The notes under the pieces are model-generated. The model was not told the origin of the DNA. It was given only the letters and a program-made list of their open reading frames with translations, and ran no database searches. The position numbers were made by a program, and so were the translations under genes. Of a DNA stretch of 14,942 nt, positions 1 through 7,513 are shown piece after piece. The stretch lies in assembly GCA_947628395.1 (NCBI GenBank), contig CANQZP010000031.1, positions 1 through 14,942 on the forward strand. The letters run 5' to 3'. The stretch's first letter is position 1, and every line of letters begins with the position of its first letter. Source of the stretch: an uncultured Clostridia bacterium (GTDB taxonomy: Bacteria > Bacillota > Clostridia > TANB77 > CAG-508).

Positions 1-28
1 TAATAGTATTTCGCATTTTCTTCGAAGA

Positions 29-57
29 GCGGGCGATTAATAATCGCCCCTACGGTT
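29..57. repeat. Palindromic hairpin repeat, copy 1
   Basis: The core GGGCGATTAATAATCGCCC (31-49) can fold into a nearly loop-free stem of about 9 bp and is followed by CTACGGTT. The 29-base unit is repeated without a mismatch at 90-118, with a start-to-start distance of 61 bases. GC content is far above the surrounding DNA. It resembles dispersed intergenic palindromic (REP/MITE-like) elements; function is unknown. Confidence 0.8.
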
Positions 58-89
58 GTTTGACATTATGTAAGAGCAAACATTGAATT

Positions 90-118
90 GCGGGCGATTA
101 ATAATCGCCCCTACGGTT
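90..118. repeat. Palindromic hairpin repeat, copy 2
   Basis: Exact second copy of the 29-base unit at 29-57, with the same palindrome core at 92-110 and the same CTACGGTT tail. The sequence between the copies is AT-rich and unrelated to them, so the palindrome unit itself is what has been copied. Confidence 0.8.
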
Positions 119-147
119 TGCATGGGGTTCTATTGATGTTTTAGAAA

Positions 148-172
148 GGGCGGACGCAAGGACCGCCTCTAC
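148..172. repeat. Related hairpin repeat, third element
   Basis: GGGCGG (148-153), then a short loop, then CCGCCTCTAC. GGCGG can pair with CCGCC. Like the two upstream copies it is a GC-rich hairpin with a CTAC tail, but the stem sequence differs, so it looks like another subfamily of the same kind of element. Confidence 0.6.
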
Positions 173-283
173 TATACAAAAATCAATTATAATACTGCGT
201 TAATAAATAAAAAGCATACATTACAATACAAGTAAATAAAAAGTAAATTTTGCCATTAATATATCAATTTTATTAAAATAATT

Positions 284-313
284 GTATATTTTTTCTAAAA
301 CTTGTTAATACTT
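284..313 (+). promoter_or_regulatory. Candidate sigma-F/sigma-G (forespore) promoter for spoIIQ
   Basis: GTATA at 284-288, a 15-base spacer, then GTTAATACTT at 304-313. The known forespore consensus is roughly GYWTA, 15 bases, GGNRAHAMTR. The -35 matches fully and the -10 matches at 8 of 10 positions. Transcription would start near 320, just ahead of the ribosome binding site. spoIIQ is a sigma-F gene in Bacillus, so the promoter type fits the gene. Inferred from sequence only. Confidence 0.55.
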
Positions 314-341
314 GTAGTAACGATATATTAAGGAGGATTTT

Positions 342-1106
342 ATGGGAAAAGGAAAAAGGTTTTATTATGATAGTGATGAAAAAAAGAAAGTGATTTTGTA
401 TATTACAGGGATTGCTAGTTTATGTGGTTTAATAGTACTTATTTTTGGTTTGTCAATATATAAGAGTAAAAAGGATGCTACATCACAGATTGCTCAAATG
501 CAATCTGCTACAAATGAAATAATAAATGTAGAGAGTGCAAGTAGTTCAGAAGATAAGAGTGTAAATGAAGTAATTGCTGAAAATTCTATTTCAGAAAATA
601 CTGTAAATGAAACTACTGAAAAGATTGCTATTAAGACTGATGTAAATGAGACTGAAGAGCCTGTAGAGGAAAAAGAGGAAGAGCCTGAGGAGGTTGTTCT
701 TGAATTTATGGTTCCACTTGCAGGGGAGATTTCAAAGGATTTTTCCGATACTAATTTAGTTTATTCTGAGACTTTAAAGGAATGGACTGTTCACATGGGT
801 ATTGATATTAAGGCTGAAAAGGGAAGTGCTGTTTCTGCTTCTGAGAGCGGAACTGTTGAATCAATAAAAAATGACCCTCGTTATGGTTTAACTGTTACTA
901 TAGCTCATGCTAATGGTTTCAAGACTATTTATTCTAATTTATTATCTGCTGAATTTGTAAGTGAGGGACAAACTGTTGAAAAGGGACAAACAATCGGTTC
1001 AGTTGGAAGTAGTGGAGTTTTTGAAATCGCAGATTCAGAGCATTTACATTTTGAAATGACTGAGAATGGTAATACTGTAAATCCAGCTAATTATTGGAAA
1101 AACTAG
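342..1106 (+). CDS. spoIIQ: SpoIIQ-like stage II sporulation protein, M23 (LytM) peptidase domain
   Basis: A 254-residue protein with a short cytoplasmic N-terminus, one membrane segment (about residues 17-40), a Glu/Ser/Asn-rich linker (about 50-118) and a C-terminal M23/LytM domain (about 120-254). The zinc-site pattern is intact: HMGID gives H151 and D155, HLH gives H234 and H236, and H189 lies in the conserved IAH segment. The stretch YSETLKEWTVHMGIDIKAE followed by DPRYGLTVTI is characteristic of SpoIIQ. In the family, SpoIIQ sits in the forespore membrane and pairs across the intermembrane space with SpoIIIAH during engulfment. Bacillus SpoIIQ has a degenerate zinc site while clostridial forms keep it, and this one is of the clostridial kind. 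ATG with AAGGAGG 5 bases upstream sets the start. A generic M23 cell-wall hydrolase is the alternative. Confidence 0.82.
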   Translation: MGKGKRFYYDSDEKKKVILYITGIASLCGLIVLIFGLSIYKSKKDATSQIAQMQSATNEIINVESASSSEDKSVNEVIAENSISENTVNETTEKIAIKTDVNETEEPVEEKEEEPEEVVLEFMVPLAGEISKDFSDTNLVYSETLKEWTVHMGIDIKAEKGSAVSASESGTVESIKNDPRYGLTVTIAHANGFKTIYSNLLSAEFVSEGQTVEKGQTIGSVGSSGVFEIADSEHLHFEMTENGNTVNPANYWKN

Positions 1107-1118
1107 GAGGTTACTGTT

Positions 1119-1541
1119 TTGGAGGATTTAGAGATATTAAATGAGATAAATAAAGGTGCTTTAATAGGGATGGAGTCATTAGAAAATATTGGAGATAAAT
1201 TAGAAAATAGTGAGCTTAAGGGGGTTTTAGAAAATCAATATAGGGAATATAAGTCTATTTCAAATCAAATAAAAGATAAGTTTGATGAAAAAGATAAACT
1301 TGAAAAAATTCCAATGGCTATGAAGCTTATGAATAAAACTGGTATTAAATTTAATACTATGGTAGATAAAAGTTCTTCTCAAATTGCTGAGATTTTAATT
1401 CAAGGTAATGATATGGGAATAATAAAGGGAAGAAAACTTTTAAATGATAGTGGAAATATAAGTGAAGATACTAAAAATATTGTTAATCATTTTATTTCTT
1501 TTCAAGAAAATAATATTGAAAATTTGAAAAAGTATTTATAA
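1119..1541 (+). CDS. Small all-helical protein, possibly ferritin-like bundle
   Basis: A 140-residue protein without signal peptide or membrane segment. It consists of amphipathic helices rich in Glu, Lys, Leu and Ile, in a pattern that suggests a four-helix bundle: helices near residues 1-20, 25-55, 65-100 and 115-140, with MAMKLMNKTG in the middle. It resembles in layout the small ferritin-like/DUF2383-type proteins seen in spore-formers, but I see no clear metal-binding ExxH motif, so no function is assigned. It starts with TTG; the spoIIQ stop codon TAG is part of its ribosome binding site (TAGGAGG, 1104-1110), 8 bases before the TTG. That makes translational coupling to spoIIQ likely and suggests co-expression in the forespore. 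Confidence 0.6.
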   Translation: MEDLEILNEINKGALIGMESLENIGDKLENSELKGVLENQYREYKSISNQIKDKFDEKDKLEKIPMAMKLMNKTGIKFNTMVDKSSSQIAEILIQGNDMGIIKGRKLLNDSGNISEDTKNIVNHFISFQENNIENLKKYL

Positions 1542-1556
1542 AAAATAATTAGAGTA

Positions 1557-1585
1557 TTGATATTAATTTTTTATTATGGTATACT
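1557..1585 (+). promoter_or_regulatory. Sigma-A promoter for the M41 peptidase gene
   Basis: TTGATA at 1557-1562, 17-base spacer, TATACT at 1580-1585, with a TGG extension directly before the -10. Both boxes are close to consensus. Transcription would start near 1592, leaving a leader of about 55 bases before the ATG at 1646. Confidence 0.85.
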
Positions 1586-1645
1586 ATTTATGTTTAAGAA
1601 CATTGAAAATTTATAGTTTTGTTTTTTTATGAGGAGGTTTTTGCT

Positions 1646-2386
1646 ATGGAGAAAAAAGAACGGAGTTTTTATGAAATATTAATATTTATATTTATAAATG
1701 TAATAGTATTTTCAGTAGCTATGCTTATAGATAACTCTGATTTAGCAGTTACAATACTAGGATTATTAATGCCATTTAATGTAGCATATTGGTTAATGAT
1801 TTATGTGTTTAATAATTACAAAAATAAAAAAGAAATTGTGTATGATGAGGAAATAGACGATGATGAAATGAGAGATATTTACCATGAAGCAGGACATGTT
1901 GTTATTCAGCTCTTAACAGAAACACCTAAAAAAGCTTATATTAGGTCAGTTAGTATTATTAGAGAACAATATACTGATATCTGTTATAAGTCTTGCTCTG
2001 AAAGTAAAGAGAACTTAGATCAGCTTTTAAGTTTTTACATGGGCGGATTTTGTGCAGAAGAAGTCATTTATGGATTTTCTAATTCAAGTAGCTATGAAAA
2101 TCAATATGATTGGAATAATATTATTGATATTACTTCAACTATTATTAAAAAATATGGTTACAAAAATAGAGCAGTTATTAATTATTCTTATGTCATGAGA
2201 GACACAATAAATGAAATGGGAACAGATCTTTTAAAGGATAAAAAGAAAGAAATAAAGTTATTGTTACAAGAAAATAGAGATTTATTGGAAGCAATAGCTA
2301 ATGCTTTACATGAAAAAGGAGAGCTTAATAAAGAGAAAATCTATGAAATGTATGATAGTTATAAGAAAAGCAAAACTATAAATTAA
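1646..2386 (+). CDS. Stand-alone membrane-anchored M41 (FtsH-type) zinc metallopeptidase
   Basis: Read from the ATG at 1646, preceded by GAGGAGG at 1631-1637; an upstream in-frame TTG at 1619 has no such site. The 246-residue product has two hydrophobic segments (about 10-28 and 33-55), an acidic linker, then an M41-like domain. YHEAGHVVIQLL holds the zinc motif HEAGH (H80, E81, H84). MGGFCAEEVIYG (132-143) matches the FtsH GGRxAEExxFG helix. D155 in QYDWNNI lies where FtsH carries its third zinc ligand. The C-terminal LEAIANALHEKGELNKEKI resembles the end of FtsH. The AAA+ ATPase module that normally sits between membrane segments and peptidase is absent, so it cannot unfold substrates by itself as FtsH does. 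Substrate unknown; it may cleave membrane-proximal or already unfolded proteins. Confidence 0.75.
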   Translation: MEKKERSFYEILIFIFINVIVFSVAMLIDNSDLAVTILGLLMPFNVAYWLMIYVFNNYKNKKEIVYDEEIDDDEMRDIYHEAGHVVIQLLTETPKKAYIRSVSIIREQYTDICYKSCSESKENLDQLLSFYMGGFCAEEVIYGFSNSSSYENQYDWNNIIDITSTIIKKYGYKNRAVINYSYVMRDTINEMGTDLLKDKKKEIKLLLQENRDLLEAIANALHEKGELNKEKIYEMYDSYKKSKTIN

Positions 2387-2410
2387 AATTCAAGCTTTTG
2401 AATCAAACAA

Positions 2411-2447
2411 AAAAGCTACCTAATGTTTTCATTTGGTAGCTTTTTTG
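2411..2447. terminator. Bidirectional intrinsic terminator between convergent genes
   Basis: GCTACC (2415-2420) pairs with GGTAGC (2435-2440), with further pairing towards the loop, flanked by an A-run on the left and TTTTTT on the right, so it can work for both strands. It covers the last codons of the PAP2 gene. A separate small perfect palindrome (ATTCAA-GCTT-TTGAAT, 2388-2403) lies just before it. Confidence 0.85.
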
Positions 2448-2956
2448 TGGTTAATGAAAAATTTTGTAAATAATACTAAATATATGATTCCAATAATAAT
2501 TCCTGCCAGTACATCTGTTGCATAATGTACTCCTAGATATATTCTACTTAATCCTACTCCTATTATAATAAAACTAAATAGAAATGTTAGGAAATATTTT
2601 AATTTTCTAGATTTTACGGTTTTCCATATAAAGTAAATTAGTAATCCAAAAAATATTGTAGCCATCATTGTATGTGAACTTGGAAAACTATATCCAGTTG
2701 AATGTGTCATTACAAATACCTTTGGCCTTGGCCTTTTTACAATATTTTTTATTATAGTATTTAATATTATTCCCAATAAACATGCAATACTCATGTATTT
2801 AAAGTATTTTTTATTAAATAATATTAATATAGATAATATTCCAGTTATAATTACTATTGCAGAGCCAAAAGTAGTGAAAAATCTGAATATTAATGTTGCA
2901 TTTGGACTGAATAGTTTCATTAAAGCTTGATAAAACGGATAATCAAATAGTATCAT
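2429..2956 (-). CDS. PAP2-family membrane phosphatase (undecaprenyl-diphosphatase/lipid phosphatase type)
   Basis: A 175-residue polytopic protein with about five membrane segments and all three PAP2 motifs. KNIVKRPRP supplies Kx6RP (K70, R77, P78). PSSH at 92-95 is the PSGH motif. SRIYLGVHYATD supplies SRx5Hx3D (S137, R138, H144, D148), with the two catalytic histidines at 95 and 144. The family removes phosphate from lipid phosphates or pyrophosphates on the outer face of the membrane. In Gram-positives, members such as BcrC recycle undecaprenyl pyrophosphate for the cell wall, while PgpB-like members act on phosphatidylglycerophosphate; sequence alone does not decide which this is. The ribosome binding site AAGAGGA lies 7 bases before the ATG. 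It converges on the M41 gene with a shared terminator. Confidence 0.85.
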   Translation of the reverse strand: MILFDYPFYQALMKLFSPNATLIFRFFTTFGSAIVIITGILSILILFNKKYFKYMSIACLLGIILNTIIKNIVKRPRPKVFVMTHSTGYSFPSSHTMMATIFFGLLIYFIWKTVKSRKLKYFLTFLFSFIIIGVGLSRIYLGVHYATDVLAGIIIGIIYLVLFTKFFINHKKATK

Positions 2957-2986
2957 AAATAAATCCTCTTAGTATATTATGTAACA

Positions 2987-3015
2987 ATTATAAATTAAAT
3001 TTAGAATTTTTACAA
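2987..3015 (-). promoter_or_regulatory. Candidate promoter for the PAP2 gene
   Basis: On the minus strand: TTGTAA (3015-3010), 17-base spacer, TATAAT (2992-2987). The start site would lie about 25 bases before the ATG. It is divergent from, and close to, the promoter of the HNH gene (3053-3081). Confidence 0.6.
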
Positions 3016-3052
3016 TATCAAACAAAAAAATAACAAATTTCGACAAAATGTA

Positions 3053-3081
3053 TTGGATTTTAAATAAAAGTATGTTAGAAT
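3053..3081 (+). promoter_or_regulatory. Sigma-A promoter for the HNH gene
   Basis: TTGGAT at 3053-3058, 17-base spacer, TAGAAT at 3076-3081 with a TGT extension before it. The leader is short and carries the ribosome binding site GAGGAGG. Confidence 0.7.
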
Positions 3082-3114
3082 GTATGTACAAAAATGTAGA
3101 GGAGGTCGACATAT

Positions 3115-3798
3115 ATGTTGATGCATATTCCAGAAAATTTGGAATTTACTTTTGTACGGGGGAGTAAAATCCGGGCGTATACTAATAAGGAGGGAATTTT
3201 AAAAGTATCAGCTACATCAGTATCTTGGGAAGATTTAATGTATGCTCTCGCATATGAGATAAATGATACAAATATTTGTCCATATTGCGGTCAGCCAATA
3301 AGGAAAAATAAGTTAACCTTGGATCATATATATCCAAGGGATTTTGGAGGAATATCCATTACAAATAACTTAATTCCTTGTTGTAGAAAATGTAATAGTG
3401 ATAAAGGTAGTTTAAATCCAGAAGAATTTGGAATTGCCTTAAAATCTAAAAAAGCGTTTAATGAAATGAAAGGTAGTATTATAGACGAGAAAACGAAGAT
3501 GCGATATAAAAGAGGTATTTTAATACCTAACGAGTGGGTTACCTATTGTTACCCGTGTGATTTAAAGGTGAGAGGATTTTACAAGAAATGTTTTGATTTA
3601 TTTTCAAATCCAAAGCCTAAGAAAATCATGGAAAATTTGAATTACATTAAACGTTATAATCACCTAAAAAGACCAGTTGTTACTGATAAAAACTTTGTTA
3701 TCCTTGATGGATATTCATGGTATGTAGCAGCCATTGAATCAGGACAATTTCGTAAAATTCCTATTATTAGGCTGGAAAATGTTGAAGTGTACTTCTAA
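3115..3798 (+). CDS. HNH endonuclease-type protein with C-terminal ParB/sulfiredoxin-like segment
   Basis: A 227-residue protein. Residues 55-100 form an HNH module with zinc-knuckle cysteines: CPYC (C55, C58) and CCRKC (C90, C93). LTLDHIYP gives D70-H71, and N85 and N94 are candidates for the remaining HNH positions. A second CxxC pair (C145, C148) follows. The C-terminal 40 residues (about 186-225) read RPVVTDKNFVILDGYSWY and then IPIIRLENV. This resembles the ParB/sulfiredoxin-like fold (PVVxDxxxxILDGxxRYxAA..GxxxIPVIRL), but Tyr-Ser-Trp stands where a basic residue is usual. HNH proteins of this size include homing, phage and repair-type nucleases; the role here is not known. It has its own promoter and terminator. 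ATG at 3115 has the best spacing to GGAGG (9 bases). Confidence 0.72.
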   Translation: MLMHIPENLEFTFVRGSKIRAYTNKEGILKVSATSVSWEDLMYALAYEINDTNICPYCGQPIRKNKLTLDHIYPRDFGGISITNNLIPCCRKCNSDKGSLNPEEFGIALKSKKAFNEMKGSIIDEKTKMRYKRGILIPNEWVTYCYPCDLKVRGFYKKCFDLFSNPKPKKIMENLNYIKRYNHLKRPVVTDKNFVILDGYSWYVAAIESGQFRKIPIIRLENVEVYF

Positions 3799-3835
3799 AA
3801 AAAGCGAGGCTCTATCAAGAGCCTTGCTTTTTTTT
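3797..3835 (+). terminator. Intrinsic terminator after the HNH gene
   Basis: A-rich left arm ending AAGCGAGGCTC (to 3812), loop TATCAA, right arm GAGCCTTGCTT (from 3819), then a long T-run to 3835. The stem has one G-T wobble. Confidence 0.9.
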
Positions 3836-3852
3836 AACCTATAAAATATAAT
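3824..3852 (+). promoter_or_regulatory. Candidate addA promoter overlapping the HNH terminator
   Basis: TTGCTT (3824-3829), 17-base spacer, TATAAT (3847-3852). The -35 lies inside the right arm of the preceding terminator. The expected start near 3859 leaves a leader of about 28 bases before the ATG at 3887. Confidence 0.55.
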
Positions 3853-3886
3853 TTAGATATTAAAATTAAAAAATAGAGGATATAAT

Positions 3887-6800
3887 ATGGGAACTAATTT
3901 TACTGAGAATCAACAAAAAGCAATAGATGAAAAAGGATGTAATATTTTAGTTGCAGCAGCTGCTGGTAGTGGTAAGACTACTGTTCTTGTTGAAAGAATA
4001 ATTCAAAAAATTGTAAAAGAAAATATAGATATTGATAGATTGCTTGTTGTAACTTTTACTAATGCTGCAGCTTCTGAAATGAGAGAAAGAATTTTAGAAG
4101 CCTTGTATAAAAAAATTGATGAGAATCCGGAAAATAGTAGACTAGAAAAGCAGGTTTTGTTATTGAATAAGGCTAGTATTTGTACTATAGATTCATTTTG
4201 TTTAGATGTTATTAGAAATAATTTTTATGAAATAAATATTTCTCCTAATTTTAGAATTGCTGATAATATAGAACTTGAGATTTTAAAACAAGAAACTTTA
4301 GATGAAGTATTTGAAGAACTTTATAATGAAAAGCAAGAATTTTTTGAAGAATTAGTTCAAGTCTATACTGGTTATCATGGTGATGAGCCTTTAAGAGATA
4401 CTGTTTTAAAGATATTTGATTTTATTCAGAGTAATCCGTTTCCAGAAGAATGGTTAGAAGAAAAAACAGAAGAATTTAATGTAAAGGATAAATTAGATGT
4501 TGATTTTAAGGAAACTGTTTGGGGAGATATTTTGATAGAAAACTCAAAAGAAGAGCTTATTGAGTGTATTAACAGTTTAAAAGTAATTAAACAAAAATTA
4601 GATAAATATGTTGAGTTAGAAAAATATTCACAGGTAATAGATGGTGATATTGATTCTTTAAGTTCTGTTTTAAATTCTATGAAATCATGGGATTTAGCGT
4701 TTGATGCGATATGTAATTTTAAATTTAAAACATGGCCATCTGATAAAAAAATCAACATGCAAGTTAAGGATGAGGCAAAACTTGCTAGAGATGTTGTTAA
4801 GGACAAATATAAAAAGATGGTAGATAAAACTTTTTTATATGATTCTAAAGAGGCTATGAGTGATATTTTTGAAATGTATAATATTATCTTTGGACTTAAG
4901 AAATTAGTATTTTTATTTATGGATAGATATCTGAAAAAAAAGCAAGATAAAAATATTATGGACTTTTCTGATATTGAGCATTTAGCATTAAAGATTTTAT
5001 TAAAAAAAGATGAAAATGGAATTTATCAAAAAACTGATGTTGCCAAGATCTATGAAGAGAAGTTTAAAGAAATTGCTATTGATGAATATCAAGATAGTAA
5101 TTTAGTTCAAGAGTATTTATTAAATTCTATTTCTAATGGTAAAAATATTTTTATGGTTGGTGATGTTAAACAAAGTATTTATAAGTTTAGACAGGCAAGA
5201 CCAGAGCTTTTTTTAGAAAAGTATGAAAATTATAAAGATATAAATGATGAATCTGGTGAAAAAATAAAGTTATTCCAAAATTTCAGAAGTAGGAAAGAGG
5301 TTTTGAATTTTTGTAATTTAGTTTTTAATAATATTATGACTAAAAAGCTTGGAGACATTGATTATACTGAAGAAGAGTATTTAAACCCTTCTGCACATTT
5401 TGAAGAATCAAGTTTACTTGAAAGTCAATCTCAAAAAACTGTTTTAAATATTATTGATTTAAAAGAAGATGAAGAAAACGAAGACGAAGAGGAAAGAAAG
5501 CTTGAAAAAGTAGAAATTGAAGCTAAGTTTGTAGCTAAAAAAATAAAAGAATTAGTTAATAGTAATTTTAAAGTTTTTGATAAAAAAGTAGGATATAGAG
5601 ATATTACATATAAAGATATTGTTATTTTACTTAGAACTACTGCTGGAGCTGCAAGTGTTTTTGAAAGAGAATTAGAGAATTTAGAGATTCCTGTATTTTC
5701 AGATAGCTCGTCAGATTATTTAAATTCCATTGAGATTCAGACTATAATTTCTTTTTTAAAGGTTATTGATAATCCGACAGAGGATATTCCTCTTGTCACA
5801 GTACTTAGATCTCCAATTGTAGGTTTTGATGATAATGAATTAGCTGAGATTAGGTTAGTAGACAGGAATGTATCTTTTTACGATTCTTTGAAAAAATTTT
5901 CTGAAACTTGTGAGAGTGATTTGAAAAACAGGGTAGTAGATTTTTTGAATATGATAGAAGAGTTAAGAGAAGCGGAAGAATATCTTACTTTAGATGAGTT
6001 TATTTGGGAAATTTATGAGAGAACTGATTATTTGAATTATGTGAAATTGATGCCAAATGGCGATATTAGACAAGCAAATTTGAGAATGTTATTTGAAAGA
6101 GCTAAAGAATACGAAAATATTAGTTTTAAGGGATTATTCAACTTTATTAGATATTTGGAAAGAATAAAAAGTCAGGATGGAGATTTATCTTCTTCTAAGA
6201 TTATAGGTGAAAGTGAAAATGTTGTTAGAATTATGAGTATTCATAAAAGTAAAGGATTAGAATTTCCCGTTGTATTTTTGTCTAGAGCAGATAAACCTTT
6301 TAATTTAAGAGATTTAAATGATGTTATTTTATTACATTCTACTTTAGGAATTGGTCCTAAATATATTAATTATGAAAGAAAAATTGAATTTGATACTGCA
6401 GCTAAAACTGCAATTGCTTTAAAAGTGAGAAATGAAGCTATTTCTGAAGAAATGAGGATTTTGTATGTTGCGCTTACAAGAGCTAAAGAAAAGCTTATAA
6501 TAACTGGAGTTTCGAAAGATTTTGAAAAAGAAATTGAAGATAAGAAAGACTTGCTTACAGTTTATGAAAAAGAAGGAGATTCTTTAAATCATTTACTTAT
6601 AAAAAAATATACTAATTATTTGGATTGGTTAGAGTTTGTTATTTTAAATAATGAAAATATTGAAGATGTTTTAGAGATTAAAAAAATTAAAAAAAGTGAT
6701 ATTTCCTTTGAAGAAGATAGTAAAAAGGATATTCGCCATCTTGATATTGAAAAACAAAGAGATTTTTCAGAAATTACAAAATTATTAGATTGGGAATATG

Positions 6801-7435
6801 AAGGTGACAAGTTAACTACTATTCCAAGTAAGTTAAGTGTTAGTCAGATAAAAAGCCTAAAAACTGAAGTTAAAGATACTTATGATGAGGAAATAAAGCC
6901 TAATTTTATGAAGAATAAAAAGATTTCAAAAGCTGAAATTGGTACTTTAATTCATTTATGCTTACAGTCGTTAGATTTAAGAAATACGTATACTTTAGAT
7001 GATATAGAGAAGTTTTTGCAAAAAATGCAGTTTGAAAATAAGATAACTGAAGAAGAGAGAAAAGTTATTGATTTAAAACATATTTATAATTTTATAAATT
7101 CAGGTTTAGCTGAAAGAGTGAGAAATTCCAAGTTTTTTGAAAAAGAGAAACCTTTTTATATTAATATTTCTACTGATGAAGTTTATGGTGTTAATTCTGA
7201 TGAAACGATTTTAGTTCAAGGTATTATTGATTTATATTTTATAGATGAAAATGATAATGTGATTTTAGTAGATTATAAGACCGATTATGTAAAAGATGAA
7301 CAGATACTGATAGATAAGTATAGGATTCAATTGGACTTGTATAAGAGAGCTTTGGAAGATGCATTAGGTAGAATTGTTGATGAGGTTTATATTTTTTCAA
7401 CTTTCTTAGGAAAAGAGATAAAGGTTTCAAAATAA
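3887..7435 (+). CDS. addA: ATP-dependent helicase/nuclease subunit A (AddA)
   Basis: A 1182-residue UvrD-like superfamily 1 helicase with a C-terminal nuclease domain. Walker A is AAAAGSGKTT (K30). Walker B is IDEYQDS (D399-S404). HKSKGLEFPVVF is a helicase motif V region, and YVALTRAKEKL (from 860) is motif VI with its arginine finger. The RecB-type nuclease domain carries GIIDLYF with D1115 and VDYKTD (D1129, K1131), the PD-(D/E)XK active site, followed by a QLDLYKRAL helix. In the family, AddA joins AddB to resect double-strand breaks up to Chi sites for RecA loading. Length is normal for AddA and the frame is intact. Normally addB lies directly upstream; here the upstream neighbour is the HNH gene and no addB occurs in the window. 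The start is set by ATG after AGAGGA. Confidence 0.95.
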   Translation: MGTNFTENQQKAIDEKGCNILVAAAAGSGKTTVLVERIIQKIVKENIDIDRLLVVTFTNAAASEMRERILEALYKKIDENPENSRLEKQVLLLNKASICTIDSFCLDVIRNNFYEINISPNFRIADNIELEILKQETLDEVFEELYNEKQEFFEELVQVYTGYHGDEPLRDTVLKIFDFIQSNPFPEEWLEEKTEEFNVKDKLDVDFKETVWGDILIENSKEELIECINSLKVIKQKLDKYVELEKYSQVIDGDIDSLSSVLNSMKSWDLAFDAICNFKFKTWPSDKKINMQVKDEAKLARDVVKDKYKKMVDKTFLYDSKEAMSDIFEMYNIIFGLKKLVFLFMDRYLKKKQDKNIMDFSDIEHLALKILLKKDENGIYQKTDVAKIYEEKFKEIAIDEYQDSNLVQEYLLNSISNGKNIFMVGDVKQSIYKFRQARPELFLEKYENYKDINDESGEKIKLFQNFRSRKEVLNFCNLVFNNIMTKKLGDIDYTEEEYLNPSAHFEESSLLESQSQKTVLNIIDLKEDEENEDEEERKLEKVEIEAKFVAKKIKELVNSNFKVFDKKVGYRDITYKDIVILLRTTAGAASVFERELENLEIPVFSDSSSDYLNSIEIQTIISFLKVIDNPTEDIPLVTVLRSPIVGFDDNELAEIRLVDRNVSFYDSLKKFSETCESDLKNRVVDFLNMIEELREAEEYLTLDEFIWEIYERTDYLNYVKLMPNGDIRQANLRMLFERAKEYENISFKGLFNFIRYLERIKSQDGDLSSSKIIGESENVVRIMSIHKSKGLEFPVVFLSRADKPFNLRDLNDVILLHSTLGIGPKYINYERKIEFDTAAKTAIALKVRNEAISEEMRILYVALTRAKEKLIITGVSKDFEKEIEDKKDLLTVYEKEGDSLNHLLIKKYTNYLDWLEFVILNNENIEDVLEIKKIKKSDISFEEDSKKDIRHLDIEKQRDFSEITKLLDWEYEGDKLTTIPSKLSVSQIKSLKTEVKDTYDEEIKPNFMKNKKISKAEIGTLIHLCLQSLDLRNTYTLDDIEKFLQKMQFENKITEEERKVIDLKHIYNFINSGLAERVRNSKFFEKEKPFYINISTDEVYGVNSDETILVQGIIDLYFIDENDNVILVDYKTDYVKDEQILIDKYRIQLDLYKRALEDALGRIVDEVYIFSTFLGKEIKVSK

Positions 7436-7448
7436 AAATTTACATAAA

Positions 7449-7477
7449 TTGACTTTTGTCTAGAAATTTGGTACAAT
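7449..7477 (+). promoter_or_regulatory. Strong sigma-A promoter for the FxLYD-like gene
   Basis: TTGACT (7449-7454), 17-base spacer, TACAAT (7472-7477) preceded by TGG. It is followed by the ribosome binding site AGAGGAGGA at 7500-7508. Confidence 0.85.
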
Positions 7478-7513
7478 ATGGATAGAGATGAAAAAATTTA
7501 GAGGAGGAGTTTT

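Larger units (their letters stand above)
1..341. other. Gene-free region with three hairpin repeats upstream of spoIIQ
   Basis: No convincing coding region is visible on either strand. The first 172 bases hold three GC-rich hairpin elements (listed separately) in otherwise AT-rich DNA. From 173 to about 283 I see only AT-rich sequence with no recognisable signal. The last 60 bases hold a forespore-type promoter candidate (284-313) and the spoIIQ ribosome binding site (AAGGAGG, 330-336). Whatever gene precedes the window is not visible. Confidence 0.7.

Noticed and set aside
29..172. CRISPR array
   Set aside because: Only two exact copies plus one divergent hairpin, with no cas genes and no regular spacer series.
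302..329. Sigma-A promoter TTGTTA-16-TATATT before spoIIQ
   Set aside because: The -10 would directly abut the ribosome binding site (330-336), so the transcript would start within or after it.
1619..1645. Upstream TTG start of the M41 peptidase
   Set aside because: No ribosome binding site before it; the GAGGAGG lies inside this stretch and serves the ATG at 1646.
4426..4806. Open frame antisense within addA, and similar antisense frames at 6616-6810, 7239-7430, 9018-9320, 10815-11096 and 14498-14734
   Set aside because: Low-complexity Ser/Leu/Phe-rich translations on the opposite strand of clear genes, with no family resemblance; shadows of the real coding frames.
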